Source: Sedimentisphaerales bacterium
Lineage (GTDB): Bacteria; Planctomycetota; Phycisphaerae; Sedimentisphaerales; SG8-4
Assembly: GCA_016932895.1 (NCBI GenBank)
Contig: JAFGCA010000239.1
Location: forward strand, 1-40,942
Direction of reading: 5' to 3'
Length of the DNA: 40,942 bases
In this document: positions 32,450 through 40,942 of the stretch, piece after piece
Layout: the number at the start of each line of letters is the position of its first letter
How positions within the stretch are numbered: the stretch's first letter is position 1
Position numbers and translations under genes: made by a program
The notes under the pieces: generated by a model
Seen by the model: only the letters and a program-made list of their open reading frames with translations
What the model was told of the DNA's origin: nothing
Database searches by the model: none

Positions 32450-34612
32450 TTAAGGTTTCGAAAGGTCGGCGTATTGTAGCAGAAGGGATTTGGTCTGTCC
32501 AGTGTTGAAAGAGATGACGACGACGCTGTTGGCGCCCATGTCCACGAATTTCTTGACGCGGCCCAGGCCGAAGGTTTTGTGTCGCACAAGCTGACCGGGG
32601 GCAAATGGGGCGTTGCGCTGCGGGGGAGTCTGCGGCGGGACCGCTGCGGCCCGTCGCATCTGCGCATGCGCGTACCCCGTGTCGTCGTCCTCGAAATCTT
32701 CCCGCTCTTGCGGCGCCAGCGCCGGACCCAGCTCAAAGAGAAACTTCGAAGGCACCGTCCGCAAGACCTGGCCCCGGAGCGTGCGATACCGGGCATAGCT
32801 GATGCGCAAGTTCGTCTTGGCCCGCGTGACGCCCACGAAAAATAGTCTTCGCTCCTCTTCGATCTCTTCTTCGCTGCCGCTGCCACGTTCGTGGGGCAGA
32901 ACGCCGTCCTCAAGGCCCAGGATGAACACATGCTCGAACTCGAGTCCTTTGGCGGCATGCAGCGTCATCAGCGCCACACGCTCGATGGAGCCGTCATATG
33001 CATCGGTATCGCTGAAGAGAGCGATCTGTTGCAGGTAGTCCGTCAGCGAAGGGGTTTCGCTTTGCTGATCGTAGGCGGCCGCAGCACTGACAAGTTCGTC
33101 GATGTTCTCCAGCGCGTTTTGCCCGTCGTGCCCGGCCTTCCGCAACAATTCCTCCAATCCCGAAGCACGGACCACCTCCTCGATGATAGGAGCCGCCGGG
33201 CCGTTTGCTTTCTTGGTGAGCGAGTCGATCATCCGCACGAAGGTGGAGAGCTTCGTGCGCGCTGCGCTTTTGAGGGTCGCGATCTCGCCGGCTTGCCTGA
33301 GGGCCTCGAAAAAGGTCTCCCCCTTGCGAGCGGCGTAGTCGCGGACCCGGTCCACCGTCACCTTCCCGATGCCTCGGGCCGGAGTGTTGAGGATGCGCAG
33401 CAATGCGATCTCGTCGGCCGGATTGGCCAGGACCCGCAGATAGGCCAGAACGTCGCGGATTTCCTTCCGGTTGTAAAACTCGACGCCACGGACGATTTGA
33501 TACGGGATCTTGTGGCGGACGAAGGCCTCTTCCAGGGCCCGGCTCATCGCATTGACACGGTAGAAGACGCCGATTTCCTTGGGTGAAACGCTCCGCTCGG
33601 TCAATTCTCCGATCTCTCTCGCCACCGCATGGGCTTCCTCGCTCTGGTCTTCGTAGCCGGCCACGGAGACCTCGCCCTCGTGCGACCGGACCGGGATGAG
33701 CGCCTTCTCCTTGCGGTTTGTGTTGCAGGCGATCAGCCTGTCGGCCACCTTCAACACGGCCGGAGTGCTGCGGAAGTTCTCCTGGAGCTTGACTACCACA
33801 GCTTGCGGCCAGTCCTTTTCAAAGGCCAGGATGTTGCGAATGTCGGCCCCCCGCCAGCGATAGATGGACTGGTCCGGGTCGCCCGTGGCACAGATGTTTC
33901 CGTGCCGCGCCGCCAGCGCGTTGGCCAGTCTGTATTGGGCGTGGTTTGTATCCTGATATTCGTCGATGAGCAGGTATTGGAAGCGATCGGACAACTCCTG
34001 GCACACCGTCGCGTTGTTTTCCAGCAGCAGAGTGGCTTTCATGAGGAGATCGTCGAAATCGAGGGCGTTGCGCTCGGCCAGAAGATCCTGGTAGCGACCG
34101 TACACCTGCGCCAGCGTCCGCGAGAAGAAGTCGTCTCCGTCGGCAGCAAACGCGGCGGCGTCAATGAGCTTGTTCTTCAGCGTAGAGATGGCTTCGAGCA
34201 TGCGACGGGGCGGGAAGTTGGTCGCGTCAAGCTTGCATTCCTTGATGGCCTGCTTGATGCACCGGGTCTGGTCGGCATCGTCGTAAATGCTGTAGCGAGG
34301 ATCGATGCCCGCGTATCCCGCATACTGACGAAGGATTCGCACGCACAGGGAGTGGAACGTGCTGATCCGCGCCCCTCCGGAAGCTCCCAGTGCGGCGGCC
34401 CGCTGCCTCATTTCCTCGGCGGCCTTGTTGGTAAACGTAATCGCGCAGATGTTGTACGCGTTGATTCCCGAACTGACAAGAGCCGCGATGCGGTAGGTGA
34501 TCACGCGCGTCTTGCCGCTGCCCGGACCGGCGAGAACCAGAAGCGGGCCTTCGCGATGCAAGACCGCTTGCCGTTGCGAGGGTGTCAGTTGTTCCAGAAG
34601 TTCCTGATGCAT
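32450..34612 (-). CDS. pcrA: UvrD/PcrA superfamily 1 DNA helicase
   Basis: The 720-residue protein is a 3'-5' DNA helicase of repair and replication. Helicase motifs appear in order: Q-motif LTPSQRQAV, Walker A AGPGSGKTR (28-36), ITFTNKAAEEM, the motif II region LLIDEYQDTN, GDPDQSIYRWRGA, LQENFRST, LMTLHAAKGLEFEHVF and FVGVTRAKTNL. The C-terminus has the PcrA-type tudor-like segment (VRHKTFGLGRVKKF ... VVISFNTGQTKSLLLQYADL), which in PcrA contacts RNA polymerase. ATG at 34612 is chosen because the family starts MxxELLExLTPSQ; the longer frame is spurious and overlaps the upstream gene. It begins 19 nt after the preceding gene, so it may be co-transcribed with the ABC genes. Confidence 0.95.
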   Translation of the reverse strand: MHQELLEQLTPSQRQAVLHREGPLLVLAGPGSGKTRVITYRIAALVSSGINAYNICAITFTNKAAEEMRQRAAALGASGGARISTFHSLCVRILRQYAGYAGIDPRYSIYDDADQTRCIKQAIKECKLDATNFPPRRMLEAISTLKNKLIDAAAFAADGDDFFSRTLAQVYGRYQDLLAERNALDFDDLLMKATLLLENNATVCQELSDRFQYLLIDEYQDTNHAQYRLANALAARHGNICATGDPDQSIYRWRGADIRNILAFEKDWPQAVVVKLQENFRSTPAVLKVADRLIACNTNRKEKALIPVRSHEGEVSVAGYEDQSEEAHAVAREIGELTERSVSPKEIGVFYRVNAMSRALEEAFVRHKIPYQIVRGVEFYNRKEIRDVLAYLRVLANPADEIALLRILNTPARGIGKVTVDRVRDYAARKGETFFEALRQAGEIATLKSAARTKLSTFVRMIDSLTKKANGPAAPIIEEVVRASGLEELLRKAGHDGQNALENIDELVSAAAAYDQQSETPSLTDYLQQIALFSDTDAYDGSIERVALMTLHAAKGLEFEHVFILGLEDGVLPHERGSGSEEEIEEERRLFFVGVTRAKTNLRISYARYRTLRGQVLRTVPSKFLFELGPALAPQEREDFEDDDTGYAHAQMRRAAAVPPQTPPQRNAPFAPGQLVRHKTFGLGRVKKFVDMGANSVVVISFNTGQTKSLLLQYADLSKP

Positions 34613-34631
34613 GCCCGAAGCAGGCCCGTTG

Positions 34632-36446
34632 TCACGGAGTCCCCTGCGATGCCTCCATTTGCTGACGCAACTTCTCTCCGATTTGCTCCAACTGCTTGTA
34701 GAGTTCAGGTCGCTCAATCCGAATGCGAGCCAGCAGACCCTGGCGCACGTAAGGCGGATACGCCTCATTGTTCAGGAACAAACCGAGTGCAAAGTATCGC
34801 AACTCCCGCATGTCGGGCAAGTCAATTCTGTTTTCGGGCCTGAACTTGGCCATGTAGTAGTCATAGATCTTCTGGGCGATCTGTTCGCGTGCGGCCGCGA
34901 GATCATCGCTGCGCAGAGCGTAATGATAGTACGCCTCGGCCAGGGTGGCGACGATGAGCTCCCTGGCATTGAGAATATCGATGCTCTCCAGCTCTTCGGC
35001 CAATCGATTCTTCGCATACTGATCGAGAGAAACCTTGAAATCGCCCATTTCAGGGTACATCTGGCGCAACTGATTGTAGATTCGCAGAGCGTAGCCCCTG
35101 ATGCCGGACTGATAGAACGTCAAGACCGCGTTCTTAAGCATGTTCCGGTACCCGTTTCGCAAGGACTCATACCGGCCTTTGTCGTCCTTGTGCTTCTCAA
35201 GGATGGCCAGTGTCGCCTTGTTGTAGGAATCGAACATGCGATAGTCCGGTCCGAGGAAGATGTCCTTCCGCACGAGGCGCGACTGCGTCGTGGCATTGGG
35301 ATCCTCCTGAACAGCAGGCCCAGCCGGCCCCTCGAGGATCATCATCTTGCCGTAGCGAAACAGGTTTTGGTGGCTGTGGGCAACGATGCGATCCGTGTTG
35401 GTCTCGTCGGTGGTGACTTCCCGGTCTTCTTCCTCCGCCGCCAGTTTCAACGCCTTGACCGCCCAGTAAATGGCATGGCTGTCAGGATGACGCCAGTCCA
35501 TGGGATAGTGCGTGTTGGGATCGTTCAGATCGATGGGGCCGTGGGTCTGGTTGATCTCATGCATGAGCACCGGTTCCAGCTTCCACTCGTTGCGAAGCTG
35601 GTAGGCCTTGGCAAAAAGGTCAAATTCCTTGAGGGCTTTGGTCCCGCGGAACTGGTCAACGACCGCAAAGGTAGCGGGCCCAAACCGGCCGGGATTCTGC
35701 CGCAACGTCAGGTAATTCGCCACAAACTGCTCTTCGTCCCGGAAGGTCCCGTCGGCCGCCTGCAACGCCTCGATGAACGGCTGGACGTTGGGATCGCCGG
35801 CGACTTGCGCCCATGTGCGGGGAGCCGCGATCAGGGCCTCGAAATACGCATTGTCTTCGCGCTCCAGGCCGTTGTCCTCCGAACGCAGCAGCGGCCCCAG
35901 CATTTCCGCCAACCGGAGCTTGTAGTATTTGTGCGCCTCGTCCGAAACGCCGCCCATCTTGTGCTGAAAAATTCGGCCCAGTTCGCGGTAGAGCTGGATC
36001 GATTTGGGATTCAGCGGAATGCCCTTGTCGCGGAGCAGCTCGTAGCCGTTGCGCACCCAGCGGAAGCGCTCCTCGGGCTGGCTCGCCGGTATGGCCACGG
36101 AAATGTTGTACGCCATGTTCCAGGCGTGGAACTCCCAGACGGCGCCGAACCGGGGCTGAAGCGTGGTAATCCACTCGGCGAGCTGGCGGGCGTCGAAGAA
36201 CTGGCCCTCGTCTTTCAGCTTGTCGGCGCGCATCCAAAGGATATCGACAACCAGACCGCGAAACGCCCCCATCGCGACGGTGGCAAACGCCAGGGAGGGC
36301 GGAGCGTTCTCCAGCGGAGCGTTGATGGTGATGTTCATCGCCTCGCGCTGCTTGTTGACATAGTCAAGCTGCAACCCGGCTCCGATCAGCAGCGCCACTG
36401 CAATCAGCAGGCTGGCAAACAGAATGAGAGAGTCACGTTTTCGCAT
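34632..36446 (-). CDS. Membrane-anchored extracytoplasmic protein coupled to ABC-2 exporter, unknown function
   Basis: No known family is recognised. ATG at 36446 begins 2 nt after the stop of the permease gene (TGA-CG-ATG), so translation is coupled. The 604-residue protein has a single N-terminal membrane segment (about residues 7-27), then a large mostly helical soluble part presumably facing the periplasm. Helical pairs around 75-160 (FDARQLAEWITTLQPRFGAV, VRNGYELLRDKGIPLNPKSI) look TPR-like; further parts are rich in charged and aromatic residues (GPDYRMFDSYNKATLAILE). Tight linkage to an ABC ATPase and ABC-2 permease suggests that it is an exporter accessory or substrate-handling protein. 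That is inference from position. Confidence 0.72.
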   Translation of the reverse strand: MRKRDSLILFASLLIAVALLIGAGLQLDYVNKQREAMNITINAPLENAPPSLAFATVAMGAFRGLVVDILWMRADKLKDEGQFFDARQLAEWITTLQPRFGAVWEFHAWNMAYNISVAIPASQPEERFRWVRNGYELLRDKGIPLNPKSIQLYRELGRIFQHKMGGVSDEAHKYYKLRLAEMLGPLLRSEDNGLEREDNAYFEALIAAPRTWAQVAGDPNVQPFIEALQAADGTFRDEEQFVANYLTLRQNPGRFGPATFAVVDQFRGTKALKEFDLFAKAYQLRNEWKLEPVLMHEINQTHGPIDLNDPNTHYPMDWRHPDSHAIYWAVKALKLAAEEEDREVTTDETNTDRIVAHSHQNLFRYGKMMILEGPAGPAVQEDPNATTQSRLVRKDIFLGPDYRMFDSYNKATLAILEKHKDDKGRYESLRNGYRNMLKNAVLTFYQSGIRGYALRIYNQLRQMYPEMGDFKVSLDQYAKNRLAEELESIDILNARELIVATLAEAYYHYALRSDDLAAAREQIAQKIYDYYMAKFRPENRIDLPDMRELRYFALGLFLNNEAYPPYVRQGLLARIRIERPELYKQLEQIGEKLRQQMEASQGTP

Positions 36447-36448
36447 CG

Positions 36449-37819
36449 TCAGATAATGATCCGGGCAAGCTCGCGAAAGCTGAAGACAATCAGACTGAGA
36501 ACGAGTAACAACAGCGCCTTCACGCACACCATGAAAAACACTACCTTGCCGACCGCCCACCAGGGCAGCAGGCGGCCCGGGATCAGAAACTTCGTTGGGT
36601 TATACAGGTCAAACCGCGGCAGAAGGTGAATGAACTGCTTGATCGTATAGGTGTACAGAAAGCCAACGTTCCTGCTGAGATACTCGAACGATTCCAGCAC
36701 AAAACCGCTCACCGTGCCGGTGAGAAAGATCACCAGGCAAAACAGAATCGCCACCGGAAACGAAAGAAAGCTGCCCGCCAATCCCCCCAGACAAGCGAGA
36801 AAGACGAGCCGGCACAGAATGAGCAACGTGCCCCGGATGTAATTACCGGTGAATGTGTCCGCCTTGTAGAGGACCTCCAGCCCGTCTTCGAGGGGGAAGA
36901 GAACGACGGTTTGATTCAGAGTGGGGTTAATGAAGCGTACGCCCAAATATCCGTCGTCCGCGACGGCGTCCGCCGGCACCGCAATTTCTCTGAACTGGCG
37001 GACCGGGTCCTTGCGGGGCGGGACGCGATAGATGGTCGTGTTGATCTCGGCGCCGTACCGCATTTGGCGCAGGTCTCCGATGTACCAGTCCCCGTACACC
37101 TGTTCGTCCGGAGGCGTGACGGAAACGTCGTACTTGAACCGGATGAAGAGGTTCTTCTCCGGATCCAGCGGCTTGACGTTCTTGAATTCCCAGTCGAGCC
37201 ACTGTCCCACCGCCGCGGCCTGTTTCTTCATCCGCTCGAGGGTCGTAAGCTCCTTCAGCATTTCCTGGCGCGTCATGCCCGACCAGAGCTGCTCCAATTC
37301 GTCTTTCTTCTGCAGATAGATCGCGTTGACGGTCTCTTCGACGTCGATCTTGGGGGGCACCAGGCTCGCCCGAGCCGTGTAGAACTCGTTCTTGACCTGG
37401 GCGAGTTCCTGCGGGGACGCCTTGAAGAACCGGGGCATATAGACGGTCAGCGCATAGACGATCCCGGCAAACAACGCCAACAACACCACGTCGAGCACGA
37501 CCACACCGAGGAGCTTGCCCAGAACGATCTGGAAGCGTCGGATAGGCTTGGTCACCACGGTGTAGATCTGCCGCTGCTCGATGTCACTGGTGATCGCGTA
37601 GATGGAGACGATAATCGTCAGCAGGGAAAGCAGAAGGCCCGTAAGCGAAAGCCCGTAGCTGACAAAAGTCTGCAGCCGGCCCTTGAGCGTCCCGTCTCCC
37701 GTGGCCGTAAAACCCAGGACCGGCAGCAGAATCAGCAGAAGCAGGATAAAGATGGCTGCCACTTTCAGGCGTAAGGCCTGCCGGATCGTGTTTATCGCGA
37801 CGGCCCAGATTTTACGCAT
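36449..37819 (-). CDS. ABC-2 type permease with large extracytoplasmic domain
   Basis: ATG at 37819 is chosen (GGAG 8 nt before it), overlapping the end of the ATPase gene by 8 nt. The 456-residue protein has a first membrane segment at about 15-37, then a pair around 48-75 and 100-130. An extracytoplasmic region of about 180 residues follows (about 135-315, mixed helical and beta, FVPPR-like segments and many charged residues), then four or five membrane segments to the end. The amphipathic sequence TSDIEQRQIYTVVTKPIRRFQIVLGKLLG is typical of ABC-2 permeases. The ATPase gene is directly upstream and an anchored accessory protein downstream, so this is an exporter core. Cargo is unknown. Confidence 0.85.
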   Translation of the reverse strand: MRKIWAVAINTIRQALRLKVAAIFILLLLILLPVLGFTATGDGTLKGRLQTFVSYGLSLTGLLLSLLTIIVSIYAITSDIEQRQIYTVVTKPIRRFQIVLGKLLGVVVLDVVLLALFAGIVYALTVYMPRFFKASPQELAQVKNEFYTARASLVPPKIDVEETVNAIYLQKKDELEQLWSGMTRQEMLKELTTLERMKKQAAAVGQWLDWEFKNVKPLDPEKNLFIRFKYDVSVTPPDEQVYGDWYIGDLRQMRYGAEINTTIYRVPPRKDPVRQFREIAVPADAVADDGYLGVRFINPTLNQTVVLFPLEDGLEVLYKADTFTGNYIRGTLLILCRLVFLACLGGLAGSFLSFPVAILFCLVIFLTGTVSGFVLESFEYLSRNVGFLYTYTIKQFIHLLPRFDLYNPTKFLIPGRLLPWWAVGKVVFFMVCVKALLLLVLSLIVFSFRELARIII

Positions 37820-39071
37820 GGCCCGGCTCTCCATCTCTGGGCTGATCGTCCTTCTTCACCGGTTGCGGCCGCGTCTCTGGTGTAGACCGTTCCGTCAGCT
37901 TGTCCAGCACGCTCTTCTTGATCTGCTCGGGGTCGACGGCGCCCTCTTTCGTCTCGACCGGCGCCGGGCCCGGAGGCTTGGCCGGTGTGACGCGTTGGGT
38001 GTCCGCAACGGGCTCGCCTTTCGCCAACTCCCGGAGCAATCCCTTGTCGGGCTCGGGGGTCGAGGGCTCAGGAGGCGCCGGAGCCTCTGTCTCGGCCCGG
38101 CTGGGCGGTGCCTCGTTCGCAGTCGGTGAGGCGACCAGCTTGTCCAGAATGCTCTCTTCGGCCTCGTGGCCTCTGAGGAAATCCCCGATTTCGGTCGTAC
38201 TGACCGCCCCGCTGGTCGGCTTGGCCTGCTGTTGCGCCTCGGCGACCGTCCGGATGAAGAACGCTTCGAGTTTCTCCATCGGTGCGACGACCTCGCACTC
38301 GGCGTTCTCCTCGCGCAAAATCTTCTGGATCTTGCCCACGGTGGCCTCGCTGAGCGCGTTCGTCACGATCTGGCGTTTCTCCGTCTGCTGCAGCAGCTCC
38401 GTAACCCGGCCTTGGGACTGGATCTTTCCCCCGTAGAGGATGGCGATGCGATCGCAAACGTCTTCCACGTCGGCCAGCAAATGGCTGCACAGCAGGATCG
38501 TCTTGCCGCGTTCGGCGAGTTTCAGGATCAGGTCCTTGATCTGCCGCGTCCCGATCGGATCGAGACCGGTGGTCGGCTCATCGAGAATCAGCAGATCGGG
38601 ATCGTTGATAAGGGCCTGCGCCAAACCGATGCGCCGTGCCATGCCTTTGGAATAAGCGCCGACGGGCCGGCTGGCCACCGCCTTGAGCCCGACCATCTCC
38701 AGCAATGCCTCGATGCGCATCTTGCGCACCTTCGGGGGCAAGCCGAAAAGCTTGCCGTAAAAGTCCAGGGTCTCGCGCGCGTTCAGGAAGCGGTACAGGT
38801 AGGATTCCTCCGGCAGAAAACCGATGCGCGCGTTGATCTTCGGGTCGGTCCCGTCCCCGCCCAGGAGCAGCGCATGGCCCTTGGTCGGATGAAGCAGGCC
38901 CAGCAGCATTTTCAGCGTTGTCGTTTTGCCCGAGCCGTTTGGCCCCAACAAACCGAAGACCTCGTTATGGCGGATTTGCAGGTTGAGGTCGTCGACGGCA
39001 TACACCTTGGCGCGGCCCCACCAATCGGAGAAGACCTTGGTCAACGAGATAGTCTCGACGGCGTAGTCCAT
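37812..39071 (-). CDS. ABC transporter ATP-binding protein with long C-terminal tail
   Basis: The 419-residue protein has an ABC ATPase domain (about 1-225): Walker A GPNGSGKT (43-50), Q-loop region FLPEES, signature YSKGM (140-144), Walker B LLILDEPTTGLD (160-171) and H-loop SH (196-197). A helical segment (about 225-285) follows, then about 130 residues rich in Pro, Glu, Lys and Thr. This tail holds short repeats, ESILDKL (306-312) and KSVLDKL (387-393), and a related DKGLLREL (342-349). Such tails are not usual in ABC-2 ATPases and may bind a partner. It overlaps the permease start, so the two are translationally coupled. The P-type ATPase gene ends 76 nt upstream. Confidence 0.9.
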   Translation of the reverse strand: MDYAVETISLTKVFSDWWGRAKVYAVDDLNLQIRHNEVFGLLGPNGSGKTTTLKMLLGLLHPTKGHALLLGGDGTDPKINARIGFLPEESYLYRFLNARETLDFYGKLFGLPPKVRKMRIEALLEMVGLKAVASRPVGAYSKGMARRIGLAQALINDPDLLILDEPTTGLDPIGTRQIKDLILKLAERGKTILLCSHLLADVEDVCDRIAILYGGKIQSQGRVTELLQQTEKRQIVTNALSEATVGKIQKILREENAECEVVAPMEKLEAFFIRTVAEAQQQAKPTSGAVSTTEIGDFLRGHEAEESILDKLVASPTANEAPPSRAETEAPAPPEPSTPEPDKGLLRELAKGEPVADTQRVTPAKPPGPAPVETKEGAVDPEQIKKSVLDKLTERSTPETRPQPVKKDDQPRDGEPGHA

Positions 39072-39147
39072 GACTTTCTGAAAGCAATCTCAATAAGAAA
39101 CAACAATTAGTGACGTCTTTTCACAGGGAACCCTCTCACGCCGCAAC

Positions 39148-40942
39148 TTACGCCGCGGGTCGTTCGTGGTCGAGGTCCTCACCGTAACGAACCAACCGGG
39201 CGCTGTTGAAGACAACGACCAGCGAACTGGAAAAGTGCAGAAGCGCCGCCACGCTCGGAGGCACGAACTTCGACAGCGATATGCCAACAACAATAAACCC
39301 CACGCCAAACCCGAGATTCTGATTGATGACCCGTCGTGTCTTTCGGGACACCTGAACGAGAAACGGAAGACGCCGCAGGTCGTCGTTCATCAGGGCGATG
39401 GAGGCCGAGTTGATGGCCACGTCGCTGCCGGCGGCCCCCATCGCAATGCCCAGGTCGCCGGCGGCCAACGCCGGGGCATCGTTGATGCCGTCCCCCACCA
39501 CCACGACCGTGTGGCCGTCTCTCTTGATCTGCTCAACCACCGCGAGCTTGTCCTGAGGCAGGCACTGCGCCTTGTAGTCCGTGCAACCCAGTTCCCCGGC
39601 AACGCGGTTGGCGACCTCGTTGCGGTCGCCGGTCAGCATGGTCACCCTTTTGATGCCGATATCTATCAGCTCCCCGACGGCACGCTGTGCCTCCGGTCGA
39701 GTCTTGTCCTGCAGGCCGATCCAGCCGATACATTGCGTGCCCTTGGCGACGTAGAGGGTGCTGAAGCCCTGCTCCTCGTGCAAATTCGGGTCGGGGACGT
39801 TGCTGACATCGACGTCGTTTTCCTGGAGAAAGGTGTCGCGGCCCACCATGATGCGTGCCGAGTTCACCGTAGCGGTCACGCCTTTGCCGGGCGTTTCCTT
39901 GAAATTTTCCGTCCCCGGCAGCGACAGACCGGCCTCTTTCGCCACTTCCTGCAGGGCCCTGGCGGCCGGGTGCTTACTCATCTGCTCGGCCGCGGCGGCT
40001 TCGGCCAGCAGTTCGGCCGGCTCGATGCCTTCGGCCGGCGTAAGTTTGGTGACGTACAGCCGGCCTGTGGTGACCGTGCCCGTCTTGTCAAAGACCAGGG
40101 CCGTCATCTTGCCGGCGACTTCCAGATCGGCCACGTTCTTGACGAGGACCCCGAGCCGAGCCGAGGCTGAAATCGCCGCCACCATCGCCGTTGGCGTCGC
40201 CAGAATGATCGCACACGGGCACGAAATCACCAGAATCGTGATCGCCTGGTTGACATTGCGGGTGAAAAACAAAACGATCAGGGCAATCATCAACACCGTC
40301 GGCACATACCATTTGATGTACCGGTCGATGATGCGCATGATGGGGATTTTGGTCTGCTCGGCCTGAATGATCAGCGACTGGACCTTGCCCAGGGTTGTAT
40401 CTTTTCCCGCCTTCGTCACGCGAATGTCCAGGACGCCGGTCAAATTGTTGGTGCCGGCAAAGACCTGCATCCCGGGGACCTTGTCCACGGGCAAGGATTC
40501 GCCCGTGATCGTCGCCTCGTTGACGGAGCTCAGGCCGGTTTCCACCTCACCGTCGGCGGGCACATTGTCGCCCGGCCGCACCCGTATGCGGTTGCCCGCC
40601 CGCAGGTCACTGACTTTGACCTCCGCTTCGCTGCCGTCCGGGTTGATCAGGTTGGCTTGCGTCGGTGTCAGCTTGATCAGCGACTCGATGGAAGCGCGGG
40701 CCCCCAGCGCGGTGCGGGTTTCGACCAGCTCGCTGAGCAACATGAAGAAGCCGATGAGCCCGGCCGCAACGTACTCTTCCGTCGCGAACGCCGCCACGAT
40801 ACCCAACGCCGCCAGCTCGTCCATATGGGACTCGCCCTTGATAAGACTCCTGACCGCGTGGACGATAATCGGGGCACCGAGCAACACGGCCCCCACCATG
40901 AGAAACAGCTCCGTGTTGAAGCTGTCGGCGCCGTAAAAGAAC
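39148..40942 (-). CDS. Heavy-metal P1B-type ATPase (5' end outside window)
   Basis: The frame is open to the right edge, so any N-terminal metal-binding domain and first membrane segments are outside. What remains includes a membrane pair (HMDELAALGIVAAFAT), the actuator TGES motif (ITGESLPVDK), the metal-site CPC (VISCPCAIILATP), phosphorylation DKTGT (VFDKTGTVTTG), the P1B hallmark HP (MSKHPAARAL) and GDGINDAPAL. The last membrane helix reads LLHFSSSLVVVFNSARL, with His where Cu-ATPases usually have Met and no Asp as in Zn/Cd pumps, so the metal is uncertain. The pump exports or imports a soft or transition metal. ABC exporter genes follow on the same strand after 76 nt. Confidence 0.93.
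   Translation of the reverse strand, partial: FFYGADSFNTELFLMVGAVLLGAPIIVHAVRSLIKGESHMDELAALGIVAAFATEEYVAAGLIGFFMLLSELVETRTALGARASIESLIKLTPTQANLINPDGSEAEVKVSDLRAGNRIRVRPGDNVPADGEVETGLSSVNEATITGESLPVDKVPGMQVFAGTNNLTGVLDIRVTKAGKDTTLGKVQSLIIQAEQTKIPIMRIIDRYIKWYVPTVLMIALIVLFFTRNVNQAITILVISCPCAIILATPTAMVAAISASARLGVLVKNVADLEVAGKMTALVFDKTGTVTTGRLYVTKLTPAEGIEPAELLAEAAAAEQMSKHPAARALQEVAKEAGLSLPGTENFKETPGKGVTATVNSARIMVGRDTFLQENDVDVSNVPDPNLHEEQGFSTLYVAKGTQCIGWIGLQDKTRPEAQRAVGELIDIGIKRVTMLTGDRNEVANRVAGELGCTDYKAQCLPQDKLAVVEQIKRDGHTVVVVGDGINDAPALAAGDLGIAMGAAGSDVAINSASIALMNDDLRRLPFLVQVSRKTRRVINQNLGFGVGFIVVGISLSKFVPPSVAALLHFSSSLVVVFNSARLVRYGEDLDHERPAA

Noticed and set aside
29599..32453. Long plus-strand frames opposite the GH10 and isomerase-like genes
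   Set aside because: The minus-strand products have clear domains, Tat signals and ribosome-binding sites, so the plus-strand frames are shadows.
32613..34843. Plus-strand frames opposite the helicase gene
   Set aside because: The helicase motifs on the minus strand are complete and in order; these frames lack any recognisable pattern.
1..40942. Mobile element, prophage, CRISPR array, tRNA or rRNA
   Set aside because: I saw no transposase or integrase, no regularly spaced repeats and no recognisable structural RNA; base composition also looks even across the window by eye.

Overview
The window is about 41 kb of GC-rich bacterial chromosome. It is densely coded and carries no rRNA, tRNA, insertion sequence, prophage or CRISPR array that I can recognise. 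Gene content fits a member of the Planctomycetota, probably near the Phycisphaerae. The clues are a long-form NfeD next to a flotillin-like FloA, a gene between hom and lysC that looks like a phosphoglycerate mutase, several lineage-flavoured proteins of unknown function, Tat-exported carbohydrate enzymes, and frequent GTG/TTG starts. The taxonomic call is inference, since there is no marker rRNA.

Layout. (1) 3-2915, plus strand: NfeD (cut by the window edge), short NfeD, FloA and a membrane-anchored unknown protein, a membrane-microdomain operon. (2) 3012-6595, minus strand: a PH-like membrane protein with its own good sigma70-type promoter, a TPR protein, a single-domain response regulator and an 88-residue unknown protein. 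A 316-nt noncoding gap here holds a long stem-loop. (3) 6761-11403, plus strand: a soluble histidine kinase, two tandem CNNM/CBS membrane proteins and a GT-C-type membrane glycosyltransferase. (4) 11427-17402, minus strand: a DacB-type D-Ala-D-Ala carboxypeptidase with an altered active-site motif, a TRAP-TAXI uptake system (fused permease plus binding lipoprotein) and a large lipoprotein of unknown function. (5) 17804-22333, plus strand: homoserine dehydrogenase, an ApgM-family protein that is probably the homoserine kinase, aspartate kinase, and a thermonuclease-like secreted or anchored nuclease.

(6) 22361-40942, all minus strand. Read in the direction of transcription it runs: P1B-type metal ATPase (cut by the window edge), ABC exporter ATPase with a long C-terminal tail, ABC-2 permease with a large extracytoplasmic domain, a translationally coupled extracytoplasmic protein, PcrA/UvrD helicase, a Tat-exported sugar-isomerase-like protein, a Tat-exported GH10 xylanase, mannose-1-phosphate guanylyltransferase, RuvX/YqgF, ribosomal protein S15, polynucleotide phosphorylase, and a sensor kinase/NtrC-type regulator pair.

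The most interesting points are the threonine/lysine cluster in which an ApgM homologue takes the place of ThrB, the secreted isomerase-plus-xylanase pair, the four-gene ATPase/ABC/coupled-protein run, the altered SxN motif of DacB, and several structured noncoding elements. No single locus is clearly a new defence or mobile system. The best candidates for undescribed biology are the ABC exporter with its coupled partner protein and the FloA operon with its unknown fourth member.
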